A DNA stretch of 22,713 nucleotides from SXXH01 sp041165735 (lineage in GTDB: Bacteria > Planctomycetota > UBA1135 > GCA-002686595), in NCBI GenBank assembly GCA_046341775.1, contig JBKDQQ010000032.1:1-22713 (forward strand), in the 5' to 3' direction. Positions 8,293 to 16,369 of the stretch are shown in pieces; the stretch's first letter is position 1; every line of letters begins with the position of its first letter. Position numbers and translations under genes: made by a program. The notes under the pieces are model-generated. The model was given only the letters and a program-made list of their open reading frames with translations, did no database searches and was not told where the DNA came from.

Positions 8293-9171
8293 ATGCTCGC
8301 CCTGATCCTGTGCCTCGCCGCCTGCGCCTGCCTCGGCTTCGCCTGGGGTCCGGGGCACCACCTCGAGTACGCCCAGCGCATCCATCGGCGACGCAAGGAG
8401 TGGCTGCCGCGGGCCACGGCGAAGCTGATCGAGGAGGAGCGCGACGCGTTCGAGTACGGCTCGATCGCCGCGGACATCATCAACTTCAAGGGCTACGGCG
8501 GCGCCTACAGCCACTGCCACCGCTGGACCATCGTGGCGGACATGCGCGAGCTCGCCGCGACGCCGCGCGAGGAGAGCTTCGTGTGCGGCTACTTGGCGCA
8601 TCTGGCGGCCGACACCATCGCGCACAACCACTTCGTGCCCTACCACCTCGCGCGATACGCGCGCACCCAGGGCCTCGGCCACCTCTACTGGGAGATGAAC
8701 GCCGACCGGCACATCCCGCACGAGCGCTGGTCCACCATCACCCGACTGAAGGAGAACGAGGCGTTGACCGAGCTCGACGAGCTGGTCAACCGCACCGTGC
8801 CGAGGAAGGCGTTGTCGATGGGCACGAACAAGCTGATCTTCAACCACGTGCTGCTGGTCTCGGAGCGGGATCGCTGGCGTCGCGGGATGGAGCAGATCCA
8901 CCCCATCGGCAACGTGCGCCTCCAGAAGGGCTTCCTCGGCTTGTTCCAGCGCGCCGCGGTCGAGCGCGTGCGGCTCGCCTTGCAGCGCGATGGGTTGGAG
9001 GCGATCTCCATCGTCGATGCCAACGGCAAGGAGGCCCAGCGGAAGGCCATGGCGGCGCGCAAGGGACTGCTCGCGCGCTTCCTGCCCAGCTCGATCAAGC
9101 ACGAGGAGTCCGAAGCCCTGGCCTTGCCCTTCCTGTCCGGCATGGAATCGCCCCCGCCCCGCGCACGCTGA
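8293..9171 (+). CDS. Secreted zinc-dependent phospholipase C-like protein
   Basis: This 292-residue protein is related to the zinc-dependent phospholipase C / S1-P1 nuclease fold (PF00882-type). The signal peptide LALILCLAACACLGFA is followed at once by W18. In Bacillus cereus phospholipase C the mature N-terminal Trp itself binds zinc, so cleavage after A17 would recreate that ligand. The other ligand patterns are present: His at 22/23, an SHCH cluster, H103-x3-D107-x5-H113, and H130-x3-E134. All zinc ligands can thus be proposed, and the enzyme is likely active outside the cytoplasm on a phosphoester substrate. The substrate cannot be told from sequence. The ATG at 8293 is the only sensible start before the signal peptide. 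A GC hairpin follows the stop. Confidence 0.88.
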   Translation: MLALILCLAACACLGFAWGPGHHLEYAQRIHRRRKEWLPRATAKLIEEERDAFEYGSIAADIINFKGYGGAYSHCHRWTIVADMRELAATPREESFVCGYLAHLAADTIAHNHFVPYHLARYARTQGLGHLYWEMNADRHIPHERWSTITRLKENEALTELDELVNRTVPRKALSMGTNKLIFNHVLLVSERDRWRRGMEQIHPIGNVRLQKGFLGLFQRAAVERVRLALQRDGLEAISIVDANGKEAQRKAMAARKGLLARFLPSSIKHEESEALALPFLSGMESPPPRAR

Positions 9172-9173
9172 AG

Positions 9174-9202
9174 CGGCGCGCGGGAATCCGAGCTGCGCGC
9201 CG
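9174..9202 (+). terminator. GC hairpin after the phospholipase-like gene
   Basis: CGGCGCGC (9174-9181) pairs perfectly with GCGCGCCG (9195-9202) over a 13-nt loop, starting 2 nt after the stop codon. There is no T tract. The position suggests a 3'-end structure or a U-less terminator. Confidence 0.45.
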
Positions 9203-9353
9203 GCGTACGAGGGCGAGGCGGCTCCGGATCGACCGTCGCGCGCCATCCAACGCGGCGCGCCGCGGTCGCGACGCCACGCCGATCCGCCCGACGAGACGCG
9301 ACGCCGGGCGACGAAGCTGGTTGGCGCGGATCCCTTCCCCTAGGATCCGCCGC

Positions 9354-10526
9354 ATGGCAGGCGCACCCATCGGCGATGCTTCGGACTCCACCCCGTTCGC
9401 GCGACGCGAAGCCGCCTTGCTGCTCCTCGCGGCGGTGGCGGCGGCATCCGTCGCCGGCTTGTCCAGTTTACTTGACAAGCTCGGCCCGTTCGGCTTCTCC
9501 GCGCACTTCGCGCTCCTCCTGGGAGCCATCGTGTGGGGCGCCTTCCGGGTCGTGCACCACGCCGAGGACATCGCGCATGCGCTGGGCGAGCCGCTCGGCA
9601 CCCTGGTCCTGACGCTGGCCGTCATCGGCATCGAAGTGGCGCTCGTCGTGGCCATGATGCTCGGCGGCGACGCCGAACCGACGGCGGCGCGCGACACGAT
9701 GTACAGCGTGCTGATGCTCGCGACCAACCTGGTGCTCGGGCTGGCCCTCGTGTGCGGCGCCGCGAAGCACGGCGGCTCGCGCCACAACCTGCAAGGTTCG
9801 ACGGCCTACATCGGCACCCTGATCGTGCTGGGAGGGTTGAGCCTCGTGTGGCCGCGCATCGCCGAGTCCGCGCCGGACGGGTTGGTCTCGCCCCTGCAAG
9901 CGCCCTTCCTGGTGGTGGCGTCCCTCGCGTGCTACGGCGTGTTCCTCGCCATCCAGACCGGGCGCGCGCGGGGCTGGTTCCAGGACGAACTCGATTCGGA
10001 AGCGGCGGCGCCGACGGCGCACGAGGCCGCGGCGGGTCTTGGCGAAGCGGGTCGCGCCGACGCAGGCCGCACCCGCCTCGCCAAGGCGGTCGGACTGCTG
10101 CTCGCCTACCTGCTGCTGATCATCCTGCTCGCCGAGCAGATGGCGCACGCGCTCGAGGGCGTGGTGGACGGACTCGGATTGCCCCGCGCGTTCGCGGGCC
10201 TCGTGGTGGCGACCATCATCCTCGCGCCCGAAGCCTTGGCCACGGTGCAGGCCGCCAACACGCGGCAGATGCAGCGCGCGTTGAACCTCTCCCTTGGAGC
10301 CGCGCTCTCGACGATCGGCCTGACGGTGCCCGCCGTGCTGCTCGTCTCGCTCCTCACCGGACACCCGGTCGTGCTGGGATTGGATCCGACGGAGATCCTG
10401 CTCTTGGCGCTGACCTACTTGCTGGCCATCAACACGCTTTCGACGGGGCGCACGAACCTCCTGCACGGCGTGCTCCACATCGCGCTGTTCTGCGCGTACG
10501 TGGTGCTGATCTTCGACGGCGCTTGA
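9354..10526 (+). CDS. chaA: Ca2+/H+ antiporter, ChaA type
   Basis: This 390-residue polytopic membrane protein of the calcium/cation antiporter (CaCA) superfamily exchanges cytosolic Ca2+ (or Na+/K+ in some members) for protons. It has about 11 hydrophobic segments. The two inverted cation-binding motifs are GEPLGTLVLTLAVIGIEVAL (about residues 78-97) and GLVVATIILAPEALATVQAA (about 282-301), each with the key acidic residue. A charged cytosolic loop, about residues 203-240 (WFQDELDSEAAAPTAHEAAA and beyond), separates the halves, as in ChaA. The length is near the E. coli protein. The ATG at 9354 is chosen over the upstream open frame because homology and hydrophobic content begin there. It is convergent with the small lipoprotein gene. 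Confidence 0.92.
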   Translation: MAGAPIGDASDSTPFARREAALLLLAAVAAASVAGLSSLLDKLGPFGFSAHFALLLGAIVWGAFRVVHHAEDIAHALGEPLGTLVLTLAVIGIEVALVVAMMLGGDAEPTAARDTMYSVLMLATNLVLGLALVCGAAKHGGSRHNLQGSTAYIGTLIVLGGLSLVWPRIAESAPDGLVSPLQAPFLVVASLACYGVFLAIQTGRARGWFQDELDSEAAAPTAHEAAAGLGEAGRADAGRTRLAKAVGLLLAYLLLIILLAEQMAHALEGVVDGLGLPRAFAGLVVATIILAPEALATVQAANTRQMQRALNLSLGAALSTIGLTVPAVLLVSLLTGHPVVLGLDPTEILLLALTYLLAINTLSTGRTNLLHGVLHIALFCAYVVLIFDGA

Positions 10527-10616
10527 AGCGGCGCTCCTCGCGGACGCGACCACGCGGCGGAATCCGCGGCATTCGGCGACGCCTCGTGCCCGATGCGCGC
10601 CGGTGCGCGCCGAGCC

Positions 10617-10829
10617 TCACGGGAAGATCAGCACCTCGAAGGTCGCCTCGCGTCCATCGTTCGGGTCCGGCACGCAGTCGAATTCGATCCGGCCGCGCTT
10701 CGCGTCGGGCTCTGGCTCCCCTGCCGGCGGCCACGGCGCACGGCACGCAGGCAAGCACAGGACCGGGAACAGGCACAGGGCCAGTGCCGAATTGCATGCC
10801 GTTCGTCGCGAGTCGAATGCAAGGCGCAT
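10617..10829 (-). CDS. Small predicted lipoprotein (70 aa)
   Basis: The 70-residue product begins with a basic stretch and the hydrophobic segment ALALCLFPVLCLPAC, which carries a good lipobox (L26-P-A-C29). The mature part is about 42 residues: a Pro/Ala/Glu-rich linker, then GRIEFDCVPDPNDGREATFEVLIFP, which looks like a short beta-rich segment. I do not recognise a family. The gene lies downstream of the larger Ca-repeat lipoprotein on the same strand, 215 nt away, and is convergent with chaA. The signal peptide is the main support that it is real. Confidence 0.6.
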   Translation of the reverse strand: MRLAFDSRRTACNSALALCLFPVLCLPACRAPWPPAGEPEPDAKRGRIEFDCVPDPNDGREATFEVLIFP

Positions 10830-10986
10830 GCTCTCGAGCGTAGTCGCGCCGCGCCAAGTATGCCAGAGGCGCAGGACGACGCGGCAGGACCACGGAAGGC
10901 CGGCGGTCGCGCTGCGAGACCGGAGGGCACGCACGCGGCGCGGGGCCTGCTCCACGCGCGGCGCGGGCGACGCGACGCGCGCATGG

Positions 10987-11002
10987 CTCGCGCCGGCGCG
11001 AG
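10987..11002 (-). terminator. Perfect 16-bp GC palindrome after the Ca-repeat lipoprotein gene
   Basis: CTCGCGCCGGCGCGAG is fully self-complementary and lies about 43 nt beyond the stop of the minus-strand lipoprotein gene. As RNA it would fold into a tight hairpin. It has no T tract. It could be a 3'-end structure or a protein-binding site. Confidence 0.35.
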
Positions 11003-11044
11003 GGCCCGCGCTCCCTCTTGGGCCGAAACGCGCCTCGGAACGCC

Positions 11045-12976
11045 TCAGTCGAAGCGGAACCAGCGCACCACCTTGTCGGTGGCGTCGCCATCGCCGTTGA
11101 GGTCGCCGCCCAGCATGGCCTCGTCGGTCACGAACATGGCCACGGAAGGTCCGTTGGGCGAACCGCCGTAGTCGGCTGCTTCCGCTCCGGCGATGGCCGA
11201 GGCGGTGCCCATGTGTCGGCTGGAGCCGATGGACAACTGGCTCTGGCGCACGACGAGATCGAGCTTGTCGCCGTCGCCGTTCCAATCGAAGTCGTCCGCC
11301 GCTTCGTCGACCTTGTAGAACCCGTTGACGCGGGCGCTGCTGATGCCGGCATCGTTCGCCTTGACCGCCACGCCTGGACCGGGGAAGCCGAGGGTCGAGC
11401 CGCTGAAGAACGCGAACGTGGGGATGGAGTCCAGCTCGTCGGGGGTGCCACCCTCCTGCCCCGCGTTGAGCGGAACACCGGCGACCCGCTCGGTGATCGC
11501 GACGCACAGGCGATCGCCCGTCGGCGAAGGCCGCATCCACGTCGTGCCCACGTGCACGCCGCCACCCGTGTGCGTGAAGTCGAACTGGTTCGTGGTCGCG
11601 TTCAGCCAGGCCACGAGGGTGTCGTCGTCGAGCCTGTTGCCATCCTTGTCGGTGCCGCCCGTCCCGGTCGAGTCGTCGTCCTCGCTGTAGGCGATGAACA
11701 AGCGCTCGTCGTAGGCGCACAACCCGTGCGTGCCGCCGGGCACGTCGTCGATCGGATGCATGTTGGCGACAAGGCTGTGGGGATCGATGGCGACGTTGGC
11801 GGCGACGATCGCCGTCCAGCGCGCGATCGTGTCGTTCGCGTCCCCGTCGTCGTTCAGGTCGCAACCACCGTGGTCGGCCTCGTCGCAGTCCACGGCGACA
11901 TGGCCGTCGAAGAGCACGACGGCGTCCGAGCCGGGCAAGCCGGTGTTGCGCGCATCCGGCTCCGTGCCGTCGATCCACAGGGGCCAACGGATGTAGTGCA
12001 GCACCTCGTCGAGGGCGTCGGTGTCGGCGCTCGAGGCGCACTGGTCCTCGGTCCACGCGCTGCCGGAGCCGACCGCCGCTTGCGTGTTCAGGTTGCTGGC
12101 TCCCTGCGCGGCTTCGCCCACGAGGAACGCCACCTCGAGCAGCCCGTCGTCGTCCGCGCGCGCGGCGATGGGCGAGGAGTCGCTGGCGAGGGCCTTCCGC
12201 GTGTTGCGCAAGAGCGGCGTCGCCTCGCGCGCGTCGACGAGGGCCAGCACGTTGGCGTCGGTGGAGTCGCCATCGCCGTTGAGGTCGGCGCCCACGCTCG
12301 CCTCGTCGAGCAGCACGAACACGCAGCCCGCCTGCGCGCCGACGAGCTCCGGTTCGTCGACGGCGACCAGCGGCGCCGAGGACTGCACCGCGACTGGCGT
12401 GGTGGGCGCCAGTTCGGCCACGAAGTGCAAGCCGTCCACCACGACGCCATTCGGGCCGGCTTCGGCCACGAACCACAGGCGAGCCTGGGCCACGACCAAG
12501 GGCTGTTCGGCGTCCGCCAGCTCGGCGACGAGGTCGGCGTCGCGCGACAGGCCGCCGAAGCGCAGGAGCACGTCGTCGGCCTTGTCGCCATCGGCCGACC
12601 AATCGAAGTCGTCGTTCGCCTCGTCGACCGACAAGTACAACTCGCCGGCGAGCATCGCCACCGCCTGCGCGGCGATGCCGGTCGACGCCTCGTCGCGCGT
12701 GCGCGCGTCGACCAGCACGGCCACGTCGTCGAGCGTGTCGCCATCCTCGTTGAGGTCGCGCGAGGCGGCCGCCGGACTGGAGCTGCCGCTGGTGGCCTCG
12801 TTCGCCAGGAAGGCGAACTGGTACCCATTGGCGACGAGCGGGGTGGTGGCGCCGACCGCGAAGTCCGAAGTGCGCACGACGAGCGCCTCGGTCGGATCGT
12901 CGTTGCCGCTGCTGCAAGACGCGGCGCAGCATCCGAGGGCGAGGACGGAACAGATGGCTTGGAGGTTCGTGCGCAT
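11045..12976 (-). CDS. Lipoprotein with repeated EF-hand/dockerin-type Ca-binding loops
   Basis: This 643-residue exported protein starts MRTNLQAICSVLALGCC and has several cysteines that could take lipid (C16, C17 or C21). The mature part has seven Asp/Asn/Gly-rich loops of the calcium-binding DxNxDGD type: near residues 74 (DLNEDGD), 121 (DFDWSADGDKADD), 230 (DLNGDGDSTD), 373 (DLNDDGDAND), 440 (DKDGNRLDDD), 562 (DFDWNGDGDKLD) and 625 (DLNGDGDATD). Between loops are beta-rich stretches naming no known enzyme motif. Each loop is followed by a VVRW/VLLRF/VLALVD-like strand, so the chain looks built from ~80-150-residue modules, perhaps a beta-propeller or FG-GAP-like fold. It probably sits on the cell surface and may need Ca2+ for folding. 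The ATG at 12976 is the last before the signal peptide; longer open frames upstream lack coding character. Confidence 0.8.
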   Translation of the reverse strand: MRTNLQAICSVLALGCCAASCSSGNDDPTEALVVRTSDFAVGATTPLVANGYQFAFLANEATSGSSSPAAASRDLNEDGDTLDDVAVLVDARTRDEASTGIAAQAVAMLAGELYLSVDEANDDFDWSADGDKADDVLLRFGGLSRDADLVAELADAEQPLVVAQARLWFVAEAGPNGVVVDGLHFVAELAPTTPVAVQSSAPLVAVDEPELVGAQAGCVFVLLDEASVGADLNGDGDSTDANVLALVDAREATPLLRNTRKALASDSSPIAARADDDGLLEVAFLVGEAAQGASNLNTQAAVGSGSAWTEDQCASSADTDALDEVLHYIRWPLWIDGTEPDARNTGLPGSDAVVLFDGHVAVDCDEADHGGCDLNDDGDANDTIARWTAIVAANVAIDPHSLVANMHPIDDVPGGTHGLCAYDERLFIAYSEDDDSTGTGGTDKDGNRLDDDTLVAWLNATTNQFDFTHTGGGVHVGTTWMRPSPTGDRLCVAITERVAGVPLNAGQEGGTPDELDSIPTFAFFSGSTLGFPGPGVAVKANDAGISSARVNGFYKVDEAADDFDWNGDGDKLDLVVRQSQLSIGSSRHMGTASAIAGAEAADYGGSPNGPSVAMFVTDEAMLGGDLNGDGDATDKVVRWFRFD

Positions 12977-13731
12977 GCTGTGGGTGTGGCGGTATCGGTT
13001 GGTCGCGGGATCGCGAGTGGTTCGAGGCGGGCTTCGCATCGCGGCGGCGCGAAGGTCGGAGGTGGAGTCGGCGAGAGCATCGGGCGATCGCGATGGACCG
13101 GCGTCATCTCGACGCGCAGCCTCGCGTCGAGGTGGATCCAAGCGAAGCCTGTCCTGCGGGAGTTCAGCGATGGGAGCCACGGGTCGGGGATCCGTCGGCG
13201 TGCGGGGCTGGAGGGCGCGTTCGGGTCGCGCATGCCGGTCCCGTGCAGCCAGCCACCACTCGCGCCGCCCGCACTCTGGCTGCGCGCGAAGCGATACCCC
13301 GCGTGCGGCCAGCCTCCGGCCGAGCAGGCACAGGTTACGGAGCGGCGAGGCGGAATGGAGCGAGAAGCTGCGCGGTTGCGGAGATGGGTGACGCGGTTGC
13401 GACTTGCGGGACCCGCTCGGGATGCCTACGCGGCCGAGAGCATGCGAGTGGCGAGAAGGTGCGGTGACACGCCCCTTGGCGCTGGAGGGGCATGCGTGCC
13501 GAGGGCCGTGTCTCGGGGGCCCGACCTGCAGATCGGGGAGGGGCAGCACGCACGGGAATCAGTCGGAGCCCGCCGAGGGTGGACGATCGCATATCGGGGT
13601 CGGCGCCATCGACCAGAAGGTCCGGAGGCACGGAGCGAAGGCGGGGGGCGGTCCTTTTCGAGGCGCTTGCGCGTGTTCCCGATGGTCGATTCGAGCGGGA
13701 GTAATTCGCCAAGCCGGAGCAATCACAATTT

Positions 13732-13746
13732 GCAGCATTGTGCTGC
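13732..13746. other. Short hairpin in AT-rich patch
   Basis: GCAGCA and TGCTGC are perfectly complementary around a TTG loop, inside an AT-rich stretch. It could be an operator or RNA hairpin; the role is unknown. Confidence 0.35.
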
Positions 13747-13813
13747 GCGACACGCCGCAGCGGGGCGCCACGACGGAGATGGAGCGAGGGGCGCGCGCTT
13801 TCTGAGTCGCAAA

Positions 13814-13825
13814 TCCAAATTTGGA
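13814..13825. promoter_or_regulatory. Perfect AT-rich palindrome TCCAAATTTGGA
   Basis: This 12-bp perfect palindrome lies in one of the few AT-rich patches, 370 nt upstream of the first radical SAM gene. Palindromes of this kind are typical operators for dimeric regulators. No regulator gene is visible nearby. Confidence 0.4.
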
Positions 13826-13874
13826 AAATTCCCACAAGCACGTTGCATTTTGGGCGCCGGCGACTTGGCGGTCA

Positions 13875-13894
13875 CCCACACCCAACTGGACCAC
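13875..13894 (-). repeat. Left 20-bp inverted repeat flanking the radical SAM module
   Basis: Read on the minus strand the sequence is GTGGTCCAGTTGGGTGTGGG, identical over all 20 bases to 22332-22351 on the plus strand. The two copies face each other across about 8.4 kb that hold five same-strand genes. Weaker similarity seems to continue outward for some bases (CAAGTCGCC here, GACTCGC there). Confidence 0.75.
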
Positions 13895-14114
13895 TCTTAA
13901 TCACTGTATTCCCCCGCACGCAGGACCTGGGCCACGATTCGAAGCTGCAAATTGCCCCCCCTCTTCCGTGCGCCTCGCGCTGCCTCCGTCACGGGTCCGC
14001 TCGCGCTCCTCCACCCACATTCCCTACCTCGCACCACCGCGCCCCCCCTCCCCGAGCGTCCCTGTGGCGCATCCAAACCCAACCCAAGGAACTCCCAATC
14101 CACCCTCTCGCGCC

Positions 14115-14173
14115 TTGAGACAGGCGCCTTCGCGAGGAACTCCGCCAGCGCGAGGGTGGAACACCTGTCTCAA
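14115..14173 (+). promoter_or_regulatory. Long inverted repeat / structured leader before first radical SAM gene
   Basis: TTGAGACAGG (14115-14124) and CCTGTCTCAA (14164-14173) are perfect complements, 39 nt apart. Inside lies a further possible stem, TCCGCC with GGTGGA (one G-T pair), around 14141-14160. The right arm ends 19 nt before the GTG start at 14193. As RNA this would be a closed multi-stem leader; as DNA, a paired operator. It does not show cobalamin riboswitch boxes that I can recognise. Confidence 0.5.
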
Positions 14174-14192
14174 AGTTGCTTGGATCCAACCC

Positions 14193-16229
14193 GTGCAGTT
14201 CCTGCTCGTGTCCTCCCCCCACCGGGACACCTTCGGGTACTCCATGCCGCCGCCGGGCCTGTTGAGGCTGGGTGGCGCCATGGAGCGCGAAGGCTTGCCC
14301 GTGGCGCTCGTCGATGGCGCGCACGAAGTGGCGCGCGGAGCTTGGCGCGCCGAGGACATGGCCGCCGATGCCTGCGCGGCGATCCTCGAGCACGACCGGC
14401 GCCTCGGCGGGTTGGCCGCGGTCGGATTCTCGACCATGGGCGCGACCCTGCCGGTGGCGCTCGCCATCGCCGCGCGACTGCGCGACGCGGGCTTCGACCC
14501 GCCCATCTGGATGGGCGGTCCAGGAGTCGGTGGCGTCGAGTTGGAGATCCTGCGGCGCTTCGCGGCGGTCGACGTCGTCGTGCGAGGCGAAGCGGAGGAG
14601 ACGCTGGTCGAACTGGCACGGGCGCGCCTGGATGGGCGCGGGGCGCACGGCATCGCCGGTTGCCACTGGCGCGACGAGCATGGCGCGGTGCGCGTGGAAG
14701 CGCCACGCCGGCCACTCGCCGACTTGTCAAAATTGCCTGACATGGCGTGGCACCTGGTCCCGCCGATCAAGCGCTACAAGGAAGTCACGGGCGAAGTGGA
14801 AGGCCTCGTCCCGGTCGATTCGGGGCGCGGTTGCGTCCACGACTGCAGCTTCTGCTCGATCGGACGCTGGTGGGGCCGGCGCTCGCGGCCGCTGCCGGCG
14901 CGCATCCTCGCCGACGAGGTTTGCGGGATCCTCGCCATGGAGGGCGCGCGCACGGCGTACTTGTGCCACGACCTGTTCGGCGCGAACCGCGCGCACGCCG
15001 TGGCCTTCTGCTCGGAGATGGTGGCGCGCGGCGCGCCCGTCGCATGGGAGGCGCGCTGCCGCGCGGACCACCTCGATCGCGAGCTGCTGCAGCTGATGCG
15101 CAAGGCGGGTTGCTGGCGCGTGCTGCTCGGCATCGAATCGGGCGACGCGGGCGTGCGCGAAGCGGCCAACAAGGGCATGCGCGCGGACTTCGACCTGCTG
15201 CGCGTGGTCGAGGATTGCGCGGCCACCGGCGTGGTGCCGATCCTGTCGATCCTCCTCGGGCTTCCGGGCGAGGGCGAGGGCGAGTTGGAGCGCACGCTGC
15301 TCCTCGCCAGTCGCGCCAGCCTGCTCGCGGGAGTCAACCTCTCGTTCCACCTTCCCAACCCGCAACCGGGCTGCGCGCTCGGCGATGAATACGGCGCACG
15401 CGCCGTGCGGCTCGCAGGCATCCAACCGGACATGGCCTTCGGCGCCGGCGAGAGCGCCGACGAGCGCGCCCTGATCGAAGCGCATCCCGACTTGTTCACC
15501 ACGTTCTCGCTGCTGCCGCGGCCCGAACACGAGCTGCGCGAACTCGCCGCGCTGGCCGCGAGCCTGCCGGAACTGCTGATGCGCTTCCCGCGCACCTTCG
15601 CGCTGTGGTCGCGCCGCCATGGCGGAGTGCTGGCGGGCTGGCGCGAGTGGCGTGCCGGCCGCAAGAGCCTGGAGGCGTGCGTGCGCGCGACGCGCGACGA
15701 GGTGCTCGAGGCGGCGTTGGCGCTGGAGCATGCGCAGCTGCGGGCGATGGCCGCCGCGGGCGCGGGACGGGGCGCCGATTGCGGTGGAACGCGCACTCCG
15801 CTAGCGGCGCCCGCGCGCCGAAGCGAAGGCGGGAACGACGAGCGCCGCGGCATGCGCGGCGTGCGCAGCCGCGCCACCTTGCACGCCACGCGCCTGGACC
15901 CGCGGCGCGCAACGCGCGCACTGCTCGCCGACGAGCCCGTCCTGCTCGAGCAAGCACCGCGCATGCTGGCCTTCGCCGCGCAGGGCAAGCGCGTGACCAC
16001 CCTCGCCATCGGCCCGGACGCGGAGCGCGTGCTGGAACTCCTCGATGGATCGCGCACGCTGGACGAGCTGGCGCGCTCGAGTCCGGGACTCGCGGCGGCG
16101 GCGCGCACGCTCGCCGCGAGCGGACTCGTGGACCTCGGCCTGCAGGAGGCGGAAGAGGTCGCAGCCCCCACGGATCCTGCGCAGCCCCGCACGCGCGCCT
16201 CGCTGGCCGCGCGCGGTTCCGATCGGTAG
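14193..16229 (+). CDS. B12-binding-type radical SAM protein with C-terminal PqqD-like domain
   Basis: The product has 678 residues. It starts with a Rossmann-like B12-binding-type domain (VQFLLVSSPHRDTFGYSMPPPG to about residue 150, with MGGPGVGG and VVVRGEAEETLVEL), but lacks the DxHxxG cobalamin His motif. The radical SAM barrel carries GCVHDCSFC with C214, C218 and C221, the canonical CX3CX2C that binds the 4Fe-4S cluster. LLGIESGD and LLGLPGEGEGELERTL match barrel strands of the BchE/Elp3-like group. Residues ~590-660 (TTLAIGPDAERVLELLDGSR, then TLDELARS and AARTLAASGLVDL) resemble PqqD/RRE winged-helix domains that bind peptide leaders. The GTG at 14193 is preferred because the first beta strand begins there; no ATG fits. 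Its likely job is radical modification (for example methylation) of a peptide; the substrate is inferred from the small gene at 18702. Confidence 0.85.
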   Translation: MQFLLVSSPHRDTFGYSMPPPGLLRLGGAMEREGLPVALVDGAHEVARGAWRAEDMAADACAAILEHDRRLGGLAAVGFSTMGATLPVALAIAARLRDAGFDPPIWMGGPGVGGVELEILRRFAAVDVVVRGEAEETLVELARARLDGRGAHGIAGCHWRDEHGAVRVEAPRRPLADLSKLPDMAWHLVPPIKRYKEVTGEVEGLVPVDSGRGCVHDCSFCSIGRWWGRRSRPLPARILADEVCGILAMEGARTAYLCHDLFGANRAHAVAFCSEMVARGAPVAWEARCRADHLDRELLQLMRKAGCWRVLLGIESGDAGVREAANKGMRADFDLLRVVEDCAATGVVPILSILLGLPGEGEGELERTLLLASRASLLAGVNLSFHLPNPQPGCALGDEYGARAVRLAGIQPDMAFGAGESADERALIEAHPDLFTTFSLLPRPEHELRELAALAASLPELLMRFPRTFALWSRRHGGVLAGWREWRAGRKSLEACVRATRDEVLEAALALEHAQLRAMAAAGAGRGADCGGTRTPLAAPARRSEGGNDERRGMRGVRSRATLHATRLDPRRATRALLADEPVLLEQAPRMLAFAAQGKRVTTLAIGPDAERVLELLDGSRTLDELARSSPGLAAAARTLAASGLVDLGLQEAEEVAAPTDPAQPRTRASLAARGSDR

Positions 16230-16369
16230 CCCGCCGGCGCACGATCCCCACGCTCCTTGTCCCCACGCCCACTCCCCCGCGCCACCTGCCCCGCCCAACC
16301 TCCCCCGCGCCACTCCAACCAAGCCGCCGCCGCCACGAGGCCCATCGCCTCCCACTGCCGAGCTCGAAG
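16230..16369 (+). promoter_or_regulatory. C-rich, G-poor leader between the two radical SAM genes
   Basis: The 140-nt gap is strikingly rich in C and poor in G on the coding strand. It contains a 14-nt direct repeat, CTCCCCCGCGCCAC, at 16272-16285 and 16300-16313 (period 28). C-rich, G-poor, unstructured RNA is the known signature of Rho loading (rut) sites, so this could let Rho tune expression of the downstream genes. No clear Shine-Dalgarno precedes the ATG at 16370. Confidence 0.35.

Larger units (their letters stand above)
12977..14192. other. 1.2-kb intergenic region with AT-rich patches and structured elements
   Basis: No frame here looks like a protein family I know. The region lies between two divergent genes and must hold promoters for both. 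It contains a 6-bp hairpin at 13732-13746, a 12-bp palindrome at 13814-13825, AT-rich patches around 13700-13740 and 13805-13860 that stand out from the GC-rich surroundings, the left 20-bp inverted repeat at 13875-13894, a C-rich G-poor tract at 13950-14110, and a 10-bp inverted repeat at 14115-14173. The AT-rich patches may be promoter or foreign DNA. Confidence 0.5.

Noticed and set aside
13335..13894. Minus-strand open frames beginning near the left inverted repeat, considered as a decayed transposase
   Set aside because: None shows zinc-ribbon cysteines or similarity to the transposase-like gene at 22462; composition looks non-coding.
14115..14192. Cobalamin riboswitch before the B12-type radical SAM gene
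   Set aside because: GGAACTCCGCC looks superficially similar, but the conserved B12-box and core strings are not present.
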